A stretch of 39,878 nt of DNA. It comes from Bacilli bacterium. GTDB taxonomy: Bacteria > Bacillota > Bacilli > Alicyclobacillales > SLC66. Location of the stretch: positions 1 to 39,878 of the forward strand of contig JABEUY010000088.1 of assembly GCA_013044175.1 (NCBI GenBank). The letters run 5' to 3'. Shown here one piece after another: positions 7,999-21,743 of this stretch; the stretch's first letter is position 1; each line of letters opens with the position of its first letter. Under the pieces are notes generated by a model. It worked only from the letters and a program-made list of their open reading frames with translations, searched no databases and was not told the origin of the DNA. A program made the position numbers and the translations under genes.

Positions 7999-8943
7999 AT
8001 GAACCTGCGCATCGGTCTGCTACTCGAAGATACTGTCTTACAACACATCCTTATTCGAGTCCTTCGTTTTATGCAAGGCATCACGATCATCTCTTATGAT
8101 CAGCGTCCTGATCTTCTTATTCTGACTGACGCTTATTTGTCAAAAGGGTTACTTGAGAAGATTCCCTTGATCGTGATCGCGCACGGCATCGATCACTCTT
8201 TGCAAGCTTTCACGCGACAAGGTCGTTGGATCATGCCACTTCCGTTTCCTGAGGTCGAATCGGTGCATTCTGTCCGGGAATTTATCGCTAGTATCCAGTC
8301 GTCCATCACAGCGTTTTTTGAGCAGTCAACATTGGGTATACAACCTAGCACTCTTGATACCATTCCTAGACGCATCGATTTGATTGCACTCGGAGCTTCC
8401 ACGGGTGGAACAGAAGCTTTGTACCAGGTTTTACGTGAACTACCCACCGATATTCCCGGCATCGTGATCGTGCAACATATACCGCCTGTCTTTTCAGGGT
8501 TATTTGCCAATCGAATCGATGAACAGACTGCCTTTGCTGCCAAAGAAGCCGAGACGGGTGATATCGTCGAATCGGGTCATGTTTATGTCGCGCCTGGGGA
8601 CAAGCATCTGCGCGTAATCAAACTCGCAGATCGTTATCGACTCGATTGTTCCACTGGTGATCGCATCAACGGTCATTGTCCATCGGTGGATGTACTTTTT
8701 GACTCCGTGGCAAAAGCGGTCGGACGATCTGCCCTTGGCGTTATCTTTACGGGTATGGGCTACGATGGTGCTAAAGGCCTTTTGCATATGCGGCAACAAG
8801 GAGCCAGCACGTTAGGACAAGATGAAGCATCATCTGTCGTCTATGGCATGCCCAAAATAGCCTTTGAAATCGGCGCTGTCCAAAAGCAAGTCGCTTTACC
8901 TAACCTCGCACAAGAAATAACAACGATCATTCGCAACCGTTGA
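7999..8943 (+). CDS. cheB: CheB-type methylesterase with degenerate receiver
   Basis: 314 aa. The C-terminal methylesterase domain (about 125-314) has the full catalytic triad: Ser134 in GASTGG, His160 in QHIPP and Asp256 in GMGYDG. It removes receptor methyl groups or deamidates glutamines. The N-terminal region (1-110) resembles a shortened receiver. Glu10-Asp11 could be the acidic pair and Asp44 the phosphoacceptor, but the usual Lys-Pro is replaced by Met-Pro (79-80). Phosphorylation control is therefore doubtful. RBS AGAGG overlaps the cheR stop. Confidence 0.9.
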   Translation: MNLRIGLLLEDTVLQHILIRVLRFMQGITIISYDQRPDLLILTDAYLSKGLLEKIPLIVIAHGIDHSLQAFTRQGRWIMPLPFPEVESVHSVREFIASIQSSITAFFEQSTLGIQPSTLDTIPRRIDLIALGASTGGTEALYQVLRELPTDIPGIVIVQHIPPVFSGLFANRIDEQTAFAAKEAETGDIVESGHVYVAPGDKHLRVIKLADRYRLDCSTGDRINGHCPSVDVLFDSVAKAVGRSALGVIFTGMGYDGAKGLLHMRQQGASTLGQDEASSVVYGMPKIAFEIGAVQKQVALPNLAQEITTIIRNR

Positions 8944-8957
8944 GAGGAGTTTTATCG

Positions 8958-9335
8958 ATGTCATACATTGAATTTGATGCCAAATATCGTACATTCACAA
9001 TTATGGATCAACAACATCGTCAGTTTATCGATATTCTCAATCGTTTCTTTGATGATTGGATCAAAGATCGTAAGCTCGATCCTCATCCCTATCTCATGGA
9101 AGTAGCCGACTACGGACAATACCATTTTGATTCTGAAGAAAAGTATATGGAAGAAAACAAGATTACACACCTTGAAGAGCATAAAAAAGTCCATAAAGAA
9201 CTCATGGTTTCATTAGCCAATTTGATTCGACGCATCGAATCTGGCGAAGAAATCACGATGGAAACTTTTCAATTTCTTCAAGGCTGGCTCATGAACCATG
9301 TCGTCGGCATGGATAAACGCGATTACGGCTTATGA
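8958..9335 (+). CDS. Bacteriohemerythrin
   Basis: 125 aa single-domain hemerythrin. All seven di-iron ligands are present in the classic spacing: His20, His56 and Glu60 (HFDSE), His71 and His75 (HLEEH), His114 and Asp119 (HVVGMD). Such proteins bind O2 at a non-haem di-iron site and serve in oxygen storage, delivery or sensing. The ATG at 8958 has AGAGGAG 8 bases upstream; the earlier TTG at 8940 overlaps cheB and is rejected. Last gene of the che operon, which suggests a link between oxygen or redox state and taxis (inference). It overlaps the convergent gene by 6 bp. Confidence 0.95.
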   Translation: MSYIEFDAKYRTFTIMDQQHRQFIDILNRFFDDWIKDRKLDPHPYLMEVADYGQYHFDSEEKYMEENKITHLEEHKKVHKELMVSLANLIRRIESGEEITMETFQFLQGWLMNHVVGMDKRDYGL

Positions 9336-10262
9336 TTTTTGTAAAAAAGTTTGATAGCTACTTCGATCTTGTTTCACAGCTTGTGCGATCGCAATCGGTG
9401 TCGACCGTGACATATTCTCGATGCCCAAGTTAGGTCCACTCGTCTGCACTTGATATACCCAAAGATAGCTGTGACTTCGCATGGATTGATGTCCTTGTGA
9501 ATAGGCGATTTGTTCTCGTGTTGTGACTTCTACAAGGCCATTCGATTTACTTACAGTTTTAACAATTTGAAAATTAATCAGTTGCTCTTTAAGGTTCGTT
9601 TTTTTCGCTTGCGCAATAAAATTTTGTTGTTCGCGATAGAGTGGGCTATCGACGATCTTATTGCTTTGTGTGTAAAAAGGATACGTTTGAAACTGAAGAA
9701 GTTCTGGTGCCACGAGCTGAAAATTACGTTGGTTAACTGCTTCGATAAAAAGATGCTCATACGCAAAAACAAACTCATCGGCAATCTTTATACTTGAAGA
9801 CAGTGGTTTACGCACATAACGCCCGTCGAGCATAACATTTTGACCAAGCCCAAGCGTTACACTTTCATCTTCTAATGGGGATCGCCTTAGCGACACGACA
9901 TGAACATCGATCATATTCGGTAAGAAACTGGTGAACGTGATTTTATAAGGTTGATGGTTAAAACCTATCCCACGGTACGAGGCAATCTGACCATCAACCG
10001 TCGCTTCACCTTGTAAATCACCGATGTTCACAGCACCCGTCTGTGGATTGCTTACCCACAAGTTTTCAAAATGAAAATGAACATGCTGCGACTTTTCTGC
10101 TTGCAATGTGAGCGTACCTTGCTCCGAACCCATCGACATGGTATACCTTCCCGAAAATGAATGCGTTGAATAGACCGAGTTCGAAATCGTTTTTGCTAAT
10201 GATATGGATGAGCCTGTGAAAAACAAAACCCCGACCAATATCCCAACCCCATATCGCTTCAT
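9330..10262 (-). CDS. Secreted protein with TcaA-like NTF2-type C-terminal region
   Basis: 310 aa. An N-terminal signal peptide (MKRY followed by a hydrophobic stretch ending near residue 25 at SLAK) directs export; the predicted mature protein is about 285 aa. The first half is beta-rich and unrecognised. The last about 120 residues resemble the NTF2-like domain found at the C terminus of TcaA/YvbJ-type proteins; this assignment is by pattern only. The ATG at 10262 is chosen for the signal peptide and a GGGGG site just upstream; the longer ORF start at 10346 would put 28 non-secretory residues in front. Monocistronic, divergent from the GH3 gene. Confidence 0.7.
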   Translation of the reverse strand: MKRYGVGILVGVLFFTGSSISLAKTISNSVYSTHSFSGRYTMSMGSEQGTLTLQAEKSQHVHFHFENLWVSNPQTGAVNIGDLQGEATVDGQIASYRGIGFNHQPYKITFTSFLPNMIDVHVVSLRRSPLEDESVTLGLGQNVMLDGRYVRKPLSSSIKIADEFVFAYEHLFIEAVNQRNFQLVAPELLQFQTYPFYTQSNKIVDSPLYREQQNFIAQAKKTNLKEQLINFQIVKTVSKSNGLVEVTTREQIAYSQGHQSMRSHSYLWVYQVQTSGPNLGIENMSRSTPIAIAQAVKQDRSSYQTFLQKS

Positions 10263-10357
10263 CAGCGCCCCCCTTACGTTCTCACTTCGATAAGCGATAA
10301 AATCTTCCGAAATAGCCAAGCAAATCATCCTAAAATAGCTTATCATACTCTTAAGAA

Positions 10358-10371
10358 TGATAGCGCTATCT
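10358..10371. promoter_or_regulatory. Putative CcpA cre site upstream of GH3 gene
   Basis: TGATAGCGCTATCT matches 13 of 14 positions of the loose cre consensus TGWNANCGNTNWCA, and its inner 12 bases are a perfect palindrome. It lies 32 bp before the GH3 start. A LacI-family operator is an alternative reading, since these share the central CG palindrome form. Confidence 0.5.
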
Positions 10372-10402
10372 TTTTTATAAAAATAAAAGTGAGGCGATTG
10401 CT

Positions 10403-12679
10403 TTGAGCATTGTGATCGAAAACGTTATCGAACAAATGACACTTGAGGAAAAGGCAAGTCTCTGCTCTGGCCGTAATTTCTGGGAAACCAAACCTATCGA
10501 ACGTCTATTTATTCCTTCGATCATGATGACAGATGGACCACATGGCTTACGTAAACAAAATGGCGATGCGGACCATGTTGGTCTTCATGATTCTGTACCC
10601 GCGACGTGCTTCCCTTCAGGCAGTGCATTAGCAAGTTCTTGGAATACCGACTTATTATTTGCTGTAGGCAGTGCACTCGGTCGCGAGTGTCAAACGCATG
10701 GGGTGGGCATTCTACTCGGCCCAGCTGTCAACCTCAAGCGCTCTCCCCTATGCGGCCGTAATTTTGAATATTTCTCTGAAGATCCTTATCTCGCATCTCG
10801 ACTTGCTACGCACCATATCCTCGGGGTACAAAGTCAAGGTGTCGGAACTTCAATCAAACATTTTGCTGCCAATAACCAAGAACATCGTCGTATGAGCACA
10901 AGTGCTGTCATTGACACACGGACACTTCATGAACTCTATCTAGCGAGTTTTGAATATGCTATAAAGCAAGCAAAACCTTGGACTGTGATGTGTGCCTACA
11001 ATCGACTTAATGGAACGTATTGTGCAGAACATGATGAATTGTTAACGACGATTTTACGGGACACCTGGGGTTTCGACGGATTTGTCGTTTCTGATTGGGG
11101 TGCCGTGAATAATCGTGTAGAGGGTATCCTTGCTGGACTCGATCTTGAGATGCCGGGTAACGGTGGTTTTAACGACGCCAACATCGTCAAGGCGGTTAAC
11201 GAGGGGAAGCTTTCCATGAAAGCTTTAGATGATGCTGTGCGTAATCTGCTCAGGATTATCGATAAAGTGATACAAAACCGTCAATCTGACACCACCTATT
11301 CGCAAGAAGAACACCATCAACTTGCTCGACAAGTCGCTTCAGAATGTATGGTTTTATTAAAAAATGACCGAGATATCTTACCGCTGCAAAAAGACGGATC
11401 TCTTGGCCTCATCGGTGCTTTTGCTAAAACGCCTCGCTATCAAGGTGGAGGAAGTTCTCACGTACACCCAACAAAATTAGTATCGAGCTATGATGCGATT
11501 TTAGAAGAAGTAGGTGACGCTGTCGAGATTCACTACGCACAAGGCTATCTTCCTGACAGCGATGACCTTGATGCGAACTTGCTTGAAGAAGCGATCGCCG
11601 TCGCTCAAAAAGTCGATCGTGTCGTTCTCTTTATCGGTCTGCCAGAACGTTATGAATCGGAAGGATTTGATCGGTTACATCTTGACATTCCGGATAACCA
11701 CATCAAATTACTCGAACAAATCGCGAAAGTACAAACCAATATCGTCGTCGTTCTAAGCAATGGTGCACCGATTGAAATGCCCTGGATCGATCACGCTACC
11801 GCCATTCTTGAAGGCTATTTAAGCGGACAAGCTGTTGGTCAAGCTGTTGCCGATCTGTTATTTGGCATCGTGAACCCATCGGGAAAATTAGCTGAAACAT
11901 TTCCGCAAAAATTACATCACAATCCATCGCACCTTAATTTCCCCGGCGATGGCGATGAAGTCATCTACCATGAGGGGGTTTTTATCGGGTATCGCTACTA
12001 TGAAGCAAAGTCGATAAAGCCCCTCTTCCCATTTGGACATGGTCTAAGCTATACGACCTTTTCATATGACCACATCGAAGTAAATCAACAGCAAATCTCC
12101 GATCAAGATACGCTTACTGTCGCAGTTACCGTAAGCAATACTGGAAATTACAAAGGCAAAGAAATCATTCAACTTTATGTCCATGATCACCAAACGACCG
12201 TAAACCGCCCCCTCAAGGAACTTAAAGGTTTTACCAAGATCGAATTAGCGCCAGGCGAGCAAAAAACGGTATCGTTTACGCTTGATAAACGCTCATTTGC
12301 CTACTTTGATACCGATCTCAACGATTGGCAAGTACAAACAGGTGATTTTTCACTGTATGCTGGTCCATCGAGCGATACCTTACCACTCGTATGTACCGTT
12401 CACGTAACAGCAACCAAAGCCAAACCAGTAGTCTTTCATAAAAACTCAACACTAGGTGATTTACTCGATCACCCGATCGTGTCACCTGTCGTCACACAAA
12501 TGATGCGATCTTATGGTCAGGAAATGGGATTATTTGATGATCTGAAAGATAATCCAGAAATGATGCAAGCGATGATGCGCAATATGCCTTTACGAGGAAT
12601 TTTACACTTTGCCGGAGGAAAGATCAGCGAAGAACAGTTGGAACAAATGATCGATATGGTAAACGGTCTCATTCGATAA
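10403..12679 (+). CDS. GH3 family beta-glucosidase (cytosolic)
   Basis: 758 aa. The N-terminal TIM barrel carries the TDGPHGLR segment (43-50), KHFAANN (152-158) and the nucleophile Asp231 in VVSDWG. The second alpha/beta domain has the ESEGFDR segment expected to hold the acid/base Glu. A fibronectin type III-like domain follows (about 560-670), then an uncommon methionine-rich helical tail of about 85 residues. There is no signal peptide, so it acts on imported glycosides; beta-glucosidase is the likeliest activity, beta-xylosidase or galactosidase possible. The TTG start is backed by GTGAGGCG about 7 bases upstream. A cre-like site precedes it. Confidence 0.9.
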   Translation: MSIVIENVIEQMTLEEKASLCSGRNFWETKPIERLFIPSIMMTDGPHGLRKQNGDADHVGLHDSVPATCFPSGSALASSWNTDLLFAVGSALGRECQTHGVGILLGPAVNLKRSPLCGRNFEYFSEDPYLASRLATHHILGVQSQGVGTSIKHFAANNQEHRRMSTSAVIDTRTLHELYLASFEYAIKQAKPWTVMCAYNRLNGTYCAEHDELLTTILRDTWGFDGFVVSDWGAVNNRVEGILAGLDLEMPGNGGFNDANIVKAVNEGKLSMKALDDAVRNLLRIIDKVIQNRQSDTTYSQEEHHQLARQVASECMVLLKNDRDILPLQKDGSLGLIGAFAKTPRYQGGGSSHVHPTKLVSSYDAILEEVGDAVEIHYAQGYLPDSDDLDANLLEEAIAVAQKVDRVVLFIGLPERYESEGFDRLHLDIPDNHIKLLEQIAKVQTNIVVVLSNGAPIEMPWIDHATAILEGYLSGQAVGQAVADLLFGIVNPSGKLAETFPQKLHHNPSHLNFPGDGDEVIYHEGVFIGYRYYEAKSIKPLFPFGHGLSYTTFSYDHIEVNQQQISDQDTLTVAVTVSNTGNYKGKEIIQLYVHDHQTTVNRPLKELKGFTKIELAPGEQKTVSFTLDKRSFAYFDTDLNDWQVQTGDFSLYAGPSSDTLPLVCTVHVTATKAKPVVFHKNSTLGDLLDHPIVSPVVTQMMRSYGQEMGLFDDLKDNPEMMQAMMRNMPLRGILHFAGGKISEEQLEQMIDMVNGLIR

Positions 12680-12711
12680 AGTGAACCCGTTTCGATGAAC
12701 TGAACATCGAA

Positions 12712-12755
12712 TAAAAATCCCCACTGACCAGCTTATCGCTTGGTCGGTGGGGATT
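12712..12755 (-). terminator. Intrinsic terminator of purA
   Basis: A 15-bp stem (12716-12730 with 12741-12755, one wobble) encloses a 10-nt loop. On the minus strand it is followed by a T5-rich tract (12711-12717), so it ends purA. On the plus strand it also follows the GH3 gene but without a U-run. Confidence 0.85.
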
Positions 12756-12759
12756 ACAT

Positions 12760-14040
12760 TTAGCCGCGCAAAATGATATCTTCTCGTTTAGGTCCAACTG
12801 AAACGATCGTGATCGGACAACCAACCACTTCTTCGACAAAGTGCACATAATCCTGTGCCGCTTTAGGTAGTTGTTCAAAGGTACGAATCGACGAAATATC
12901 CGTCTTCCAGCCTGGAAGATGCTTAATCACAGGTTTCGCACGATCAAGATGAGCTGTCGTCGGGAATTGATGTACAACATTACCGTCTATTTCATAAGCA
13001 TAACACACAGGAACTTCATCCAGATAACCAAGCACATCCAAATTGGTCAAAGCAACTTGCGTTGCTCCTTGCACTTGACAACCATACCGCGTCGCCACAG
13101 CATCAAACCATCCTACACGGCGTGGTCGCCCCGTTTTCGCACCATATTCACCAGCATCCCCGCCAAGACGACGCAGCGTATCCCCTTGTTCATCAAACAA
13201 TTCAGAGACAAAGGGACCCGCTCCAACACAGGACGAATACGCTTTGACGACAGCGATCACCTCAGTCAGAGCGCGAACAGGTATGCCAGCACCGACTGTA
13301 GCATACCCTGCTAACGTCGAAGAAGATGTCGAATAAGGGAATATTCCATGATCCGGATCACGCAATGCACCTAATTGTCCCTCGACCAAGATATGCTTAC
13401 CTTGTCGAATCGCATCATGAAGTAATGCCGTGGTATCACAGACAAACGGCGCGATGACCGCGCGTTTTTCCTGTAACGTGGCCATGATATCTTCCACGCG
13501 AACTGGATCTTTTCCATATAGATGAACGATCGCCGTGTTACGCATCTCAAGCAAAGCCTGCAATCGTTCATAGAGTCGCTGATCATCAAATAAATCGGCG
13601 ACTTGAATCCCAATCTTTTGATATTTATCCGCATAAAAAGGCGCAATCCCCGATTTGGTCGAGCCAAATTGTCGATCAGCCAAGCGTTGTTCTTCAAGAA
13701 CGTCAAGCATAACGTGAACGGGCAATACCATTTGCGCACGATCAGAGATGCGCAGTTGTGGCATCGTCATCCCGCGATCGAGAAACTTTTGCAATTCCGC
13801 TACGAACGACAGTGGATTAAAAGCAACACCTGGTCCAATCACATTGATGATCGAAGTATGACACACACCCGAAGGTAATAAGTTTAACGCAAATTTACCA
13901 AATTCATTAATAATCGTATGACCTGCATTATCTCCACCTTGATACCGGACGACAAAATCAGCTTTTCCCCCGAGATAATCGGTGATTTTCCCTTTTCCTT
14001 CATCGCCCCAATTGGCGCCAACAACAGCCGTAACAGACAT
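12760..14040 (-). CDS. purA: Adenylosuccinate synthetase, divergent clade
   Basis: 426 aa. It forms adenylosuccinate from IMP, aspartate and GTP in AMP synthesis. Visible motifs: the N-terminal GDEGKGK P-loop with catalytic Asp, DNAGHT with catalytic His, and GRPRR in the substrate loop. It departs from housekeeping PurA: VEGQLGALRDPDHG replaces the usual FEGAQG-LDIDHG, SSCVGAGPF replaces TTRVGxGPF, and the aspartate loop reads GAKTGR where GATTGR is typical. This fits a distinct bacterial PurA clade; whether it is the only PurA cannot be seen. A strong AAGGAGG precedes the ATG. A LysR gene is divergent from it, and a terminator follows. Confidence 0.9.
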   Translation of the reverse strand: MSVTAVVGANWGDEGKGKITDYLGGKADFVVRYQGGDNAGHTIINEFGKFALNLLPSGVCHTSIINVIGPGVAFNPLSFVAELQKFLDRGMTMPQLRISDRAQMVLPVHVMLDVLEEQRLADRQFGSTKSGIAPFYADKYQKIGIQVADLFDDQRLYERLQALLEMRNTAIVHLYGKDPVRVEDIMATLQEKRAVIAPFVCDTTALLHDAIRQGKHILVEGQLGALRDPDHGIFPYSTSSSTLAGYATVGAGIPVRALTEVIAVVKAYSSCVGAGPFVSELFDEQGDTLRRLGGDAGEYGAKTGRPRRVGWFDAVATRYGCQVQGATQVALTNLDVLGYLDEVPVCYAYEIDGNVVHQFPTTAHLDRAKPVIKHLPGWKTDISSIRTFEQLPKAAQDYVHFVEEVVGCPITIVSVGPKREDIILRG

Positions 14041-14131
14041 TGTAAAAAACCTCCTTCCCTATCCACTAGTCAGTATAACGGTGTTTGTATTATAATAAAA
14101 TCAGATATTTCTAATGGGGAGCATAAGAAAA

Positions 14132-15043
14132 ATGGATACTGTGAATTTTGATTGGTATCGCGTTTTTTACCACGTAGCAAGACTGGGTAGCATCTCCCAA
14201 GCAGCGCGTGAATTAAATGTATCCCAGTCTGCCGTCAGCCAGATGATTCGACAACTCGAAGACGCATTAGACATTTCCCTTTTTGTACGTAATTCCAAAG
14301 GAGTGCGATTATCTCCAGATGCTGAACCGATCTATACTTACATCTCACAAGCCTATAAGTTTATCGAAACCGCTGAAAGACGAATTCGCGATCAGCGGCA
14401 ATTAAACTTTGGCGAAGTGCGAATAGGTGCTGGGGATACGTTGTCGCGCCACTTACTCATTCCACACTTAAAAGAATTCCATCATCAGTATCCTGATATT
14501 CACATCCGAGTCATCAACCGTACTTCGGAGCAAATCGTGCAATTATTGCGAGAAGGTCGTATCGATTTAGGCATCGTTCACCTTCCCATTGACGAAAATT
14601 CTCTCTCCGTACGTTGGTTGCTCGATTTACACGATTGCTTTATGACAGGGCAAAGGCCGTCCTGGTCAGAACGACCTTTGCATGTTCGCGATCTATCAAG
14701 CCTTCCACTGATTTTACTGGAGAAAGGTAGCGTTACGCGTGATCGAATCGATCAATATTTTAAACTCAATCACGTAAATATCTCACCGGAGATTGAACTT
14801 GGTAGCATCGATCTGATCATCGCTTTCGCAAAAATCGGCATGGGTGTCGGTTGTGTTGCTCGTGAATTTATCGCTAATGAAATTGCGCGAGGGGAATTGG
14901 TTGAAGTTCCTGTCCTTCCTGCCATTCCAGCGCGTAGTGTGGCGCTAGTCTCTCACGCACAGATTCCCTTGTCCAAAGCTGCAGAAGCATTTTCCTCCCA
15001 ACTAACTTTAGGTCTCGCTAAAAGTGCGGAACTACGTGTTTAG
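14132..15043 (+). CDS. LysR-family transcriptional regulator
   Basis: 303 aa. The N-terminal winged helix (about 1-60) has the LysR pattern GSISQAARELNVSQSAVSQ followed by an amphipathic linker; the rest is the two-lobed effector-binding domain, close in style to CysL/CzcR-type members. The ATG at 14132 is used because GGGGAG lies 10 bases upstream; the ATG at 14114 lacks a site. Divergent from purA over 91 bp, so control of purA is possible by position, but the effector is unknown. It ends 13 bp from the convergent GH36 gene, with no terminator visible between them. Confidence 0.93.
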   Translation: MDTVNFDWYRVFYHVARLGSISQAARELNVSQSAVSQMIRQLEDALDISLFVRNSKGVRLSPDAEPIYTYISQAYKFIETAERRIRDQRQLNFGEVRIGAGDTLSRHLLIPHLKEFHHQYPDIHIRVINRTSEQIVQLLREGRIDLGIVHLPIDENSLSVRWLLDLHDCFMTGQRPSWSERPLHVRDLSSLPLILLEKGSVTRDRIDQYFKLNHVNISPEIELGSIDLIIAFAKIGMGVGCVAREFIANEIARGELVEVPVLPAIPARSVALVSHAQIPLSKAAEAFSSQLTLGLAKSAELRV

Positions 15044-15056
15044 CTATCAGATTTTC

Positions 15057-17291
15057 TTATGGTGCTATTTCTGCTTTTTCAATCGTCCAAACACAACCGA
15101 GAAAATCACCATGTAGATAGGGAATCGCTAAGCCATACTGCATTAATTCATCGCCGTTCATTACTAAGGTGAGCGGCGATAAGGCAAAGATGCCCGTCTG
15201 TTCTGTACCATGTAGCGTGACGCTGTACGTTTCATTCGTAGCAAGACCTTGCAGTCGTAAACGTTTCAATGCAGGATTGGCTCGTGCCATGATTTGAATG
15301 TACGTGACAATGGCACGGTCCCTTTTTTCCGACACATAAAGAAACGCAGCATCTTGTTGCTTTGAAGGATGCTTCAATCGGTAAAGATCACCAAAGCAAA
15401 TAACATCTCGCCATTGTTGATAAAAGGCGATTTGTTGACGAATGGTAACTCGATCTTCTTCCCCAAGTCTCCTCAGATCGAGTTCATAGCCAAGATTGCC
15501 CATCATAGCGACATAACCTCGCGTCTGTAAAGAAGTAACCCTGCCTACTTGATGGTTAGGTACAGCTGACACGTGCGACCCCATCGCGATCGCTGGATAG
15601 ATCAAACTCGTTCCAAATTGGATAGATAACCGCGCGATCGCATCGGTATTATCACTCGTCCAAACCTGAGGCATATACGCCAACAAACCTGGATCGAACC
15701 TTCCTCCCCCTCCTGAACAGCTTTCAAATAAAATAGAAGGAAAGCGTTTAGTCAATGTGTCCATCACGCGATAGACACCAAGCATATAGCGATGACTCAC
15801 TTCTTTTTGACGATTTGCTGCCAAAGAAACAGAACCTACTTCCGTGAGATGACGATTCATATCCCACTTCACATAGTCGATCGGTGCCTGTGAAAGGATT
15901 TTGGTCAATTGTTCAATGATGGCATCACAAACTTCTTTCGACGAAAAATCAAGCACATATTGATGACGACTGACCGATTGATTACGACCTGGAACAAACA
16001 GACACCAATCTGGATGCGTTCGATACAAAGCGCTATCTGGCGAGATCATTTCTGGCTCAAACCACAGACCAAAACGCATATTTTTTTGCCTAATTTGCTC
16101 GCCAAATGCGCCTAGTCCATGCGGTAATTTTCGCGTATCGACAACCCAATCGCCAAGTGATGTCCGATCATCATCACGCTGACCGAACCAACCATCATCC
16201 AAAACAAACAACTCGATGCCGACTTCTTTCGCTTCATCAGCAAGTTGTAATAACACCTGCTCATCAAATTGAAAGTAGGTTGCCTCCCAATTATTGATTA
16301 AAATCGGTCGAAGTTGATCACGGTAACGACCGGATAGCAGATGTTTTCGAAAAAAGCGATGATAATCACGTGACATTTCACCAAGCCCGTGAGCATGAAA
16401 TCCTACGGTGACCTCTGGCGTCTCAAACTTCTCTCCAGGACTTAGTAAATATCGAAAATCAAACGGATTGATGCCCACCATAACCCGGGTGACATCATAT
16501 TGATCCGTATCCACGACCAATTGAAAATTACCACTGTAGGCGAGAGCGACGGAATATACTTCCCCGTCTTCTTCGGTGATCGTCGGTGAAGCAAGGGCAA
16601 GAAACGGATTTTGTTGATGACTACTCGCACCACGACGACTTTCGATACTGTGCATCGCTTTACCGATCGGTTGCCATGTCATTTCTCGTTCACGCGCGTG
16701 AGCTCCCGGTAAATGCAGCATCTGATAATCAGGTAGCGAAAGATCCATGGCCATCGACATAACGCGCGATATACGGATCGGGGCATCTCCTTCATGATGT
16801 AACAAGACGGAACGAACAAGGATCGAATGGCCAGCAAACACGGTATAGCGCAAGGTAACACGAAGTTGACTGACAGCATCAAAAAGGTCGATTTCTAAAG
16901 TTTGCGCTTGCTTTTCCTCTTCAACGTACGTCGATGGTAATTCATGGAGCTTAGGTTTACCCTCATAGATGCGATGCTGATCATAATGCAAATCAACAAG
17001 ACGCGACCCATCTTCAAATTCCACCTCTAAAGCCGGTAGTCGGAAATCCGAATTGCCAAACACAGGGTATTCTTGTGGCAATGTGTCAAGAGAAAACCGT
17101 TCATCATCCGCCAACGGATTCGGCGAAAACGATCTTGGGACTTCAACAAAAGGTGATGCAAGAAAATCGCCATGAAGGCGCAAACCAAAATAACGTGTGG
17201 TGAGATAACTCCCCTTATGTAGCGCCATCACATAACTCGCTTTGCCAACTTGTAAACTAAATTGTTGAAGATTCGAATCATACACTATCAT
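15057..17291 (-). CDS. GH36 alpha-galactosidase
   Basis: About 744 aa, typical of the AgaN/RafA tetrameric subgroup. It cleaves terminal alpha-1,6-galactose from melibiose, raffinose or galactomannan oligomers. An N-terminal beta-supersandwich precedes the barrel. The nucleophile Asp lies in YVKWDMNRH, and the acid/base Asp in the TSDNTDA segment after the glycine-rich FESCSGGGGRFDPG. There is no signal peptide: cytosolic. Three consecutive ATGs (17297, 17294, 17291) follow GGGGAGG; the third has the best spacing (8 bases). The lacI stop TAA overlaps the first ATG, so the two genes are translationally coupled. Confidence 0.94.
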   Translation of the reverse strand: MIVYDSNLQQFSLQVGKASYVMALHKGSYLTTRYFGLRLHGDFLASPFVEVPRSFSPNPLADDERFSLDTLPQEYPVFGNSDFRLPALEVEFEDGSRLVDLHYDQHRIYEGKPKLHELPSTYVEEEKQAQTLEIDLFDAVSQLRVTLRYTVFAGHSILVRSVLLHHEGDAPIRISRVMSMAMDLSLPDYQMLHLPGAHAREREMTWQPIGKAMHSIESRRGASSHQQNPFLALASPTITEEDGEVYSVALAYSGNFQLVVDTDQYDVTRVMVGINPFDFRYLLSPGEKFETPEVTVGFHAHGLGEMSRDYHRFFRKHLLSGRYRDQLRPILINNWEATYFQFDEQVLLQLADEAKEVGIELFVLDDGWFGQRDDDRTSLGDWVVDTRKLPHGLGAFGEQIRQKNMRFGLWFEPEMISPDSALYRTHPDWCLFVPGRNQSVSRHQYVLDFSSKEVCDAIIEQLTKILSQAPIDYVKWDMNRHLTEVGSVSLAANRQKEVSHRYMLGVYRVMDTLTKRFPSILFESCSGGGGRFDPGLLAYMPQVWTSDNTDAIARLSIQFGTSLIYPAIAMGSHVSAVPNHQVGRVTSLQTRGYVAMMGNLGYELDLRRLGEEDRVTIRQQIAFYQQWRDVICFGDLYRLKHPSKQQDAAFLYVSEKRDRAIVTYIQIMARANPALKRLRLQGLATNETYSVTLHGTEQTGIFALSPLTLVMNGDELMQYGLAIPYLHGDFLGCVWTIEKAEIAP

Positions 17292-17296
17292 CATCA

Positions 17297-18307
<1,011 letters not shown>

Positions 18308-18340
18308 TCACACGCTTTCCTGCGTATTTTACTAAAATAA

Positions 18341-21620
<3,280 letters not shown>

Positions 21621-21631
21621 TAAGTAAAAAA

Positions 21632-21667
21632 ATGGACGCGTGCACCTTGATGAGGGCACGCGTCCAT
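21632..21667. terminator. Strong hairpin downstream of lacZ
   Basis: A 12-bp perfect stem (21632-21643 with 21656-21667) with a 12-nt loop lies 11 bp after the lacZ stop. The only homopolymer is an A7 run on its left, which would act as a U-tract for minus-strand transcription, yet no minus-strand gene ends here. It may still block lacZ readthrough or protect the 3' end. Confidence 0.55.
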
Positions 21668-21743
21668 GCTTATAGTAATGTCGCAACCTCCAGCGCATTG
21701 ACTGAGAAATGCGTTCGTTCATACCTCACCAGATTCTCTTTAG

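Noticed and set aside
12871-13314. 147-codon plus-strand open frame
   Set aside because: Antisense to purA, whose conserved motifs fill the other strand; no start signals.
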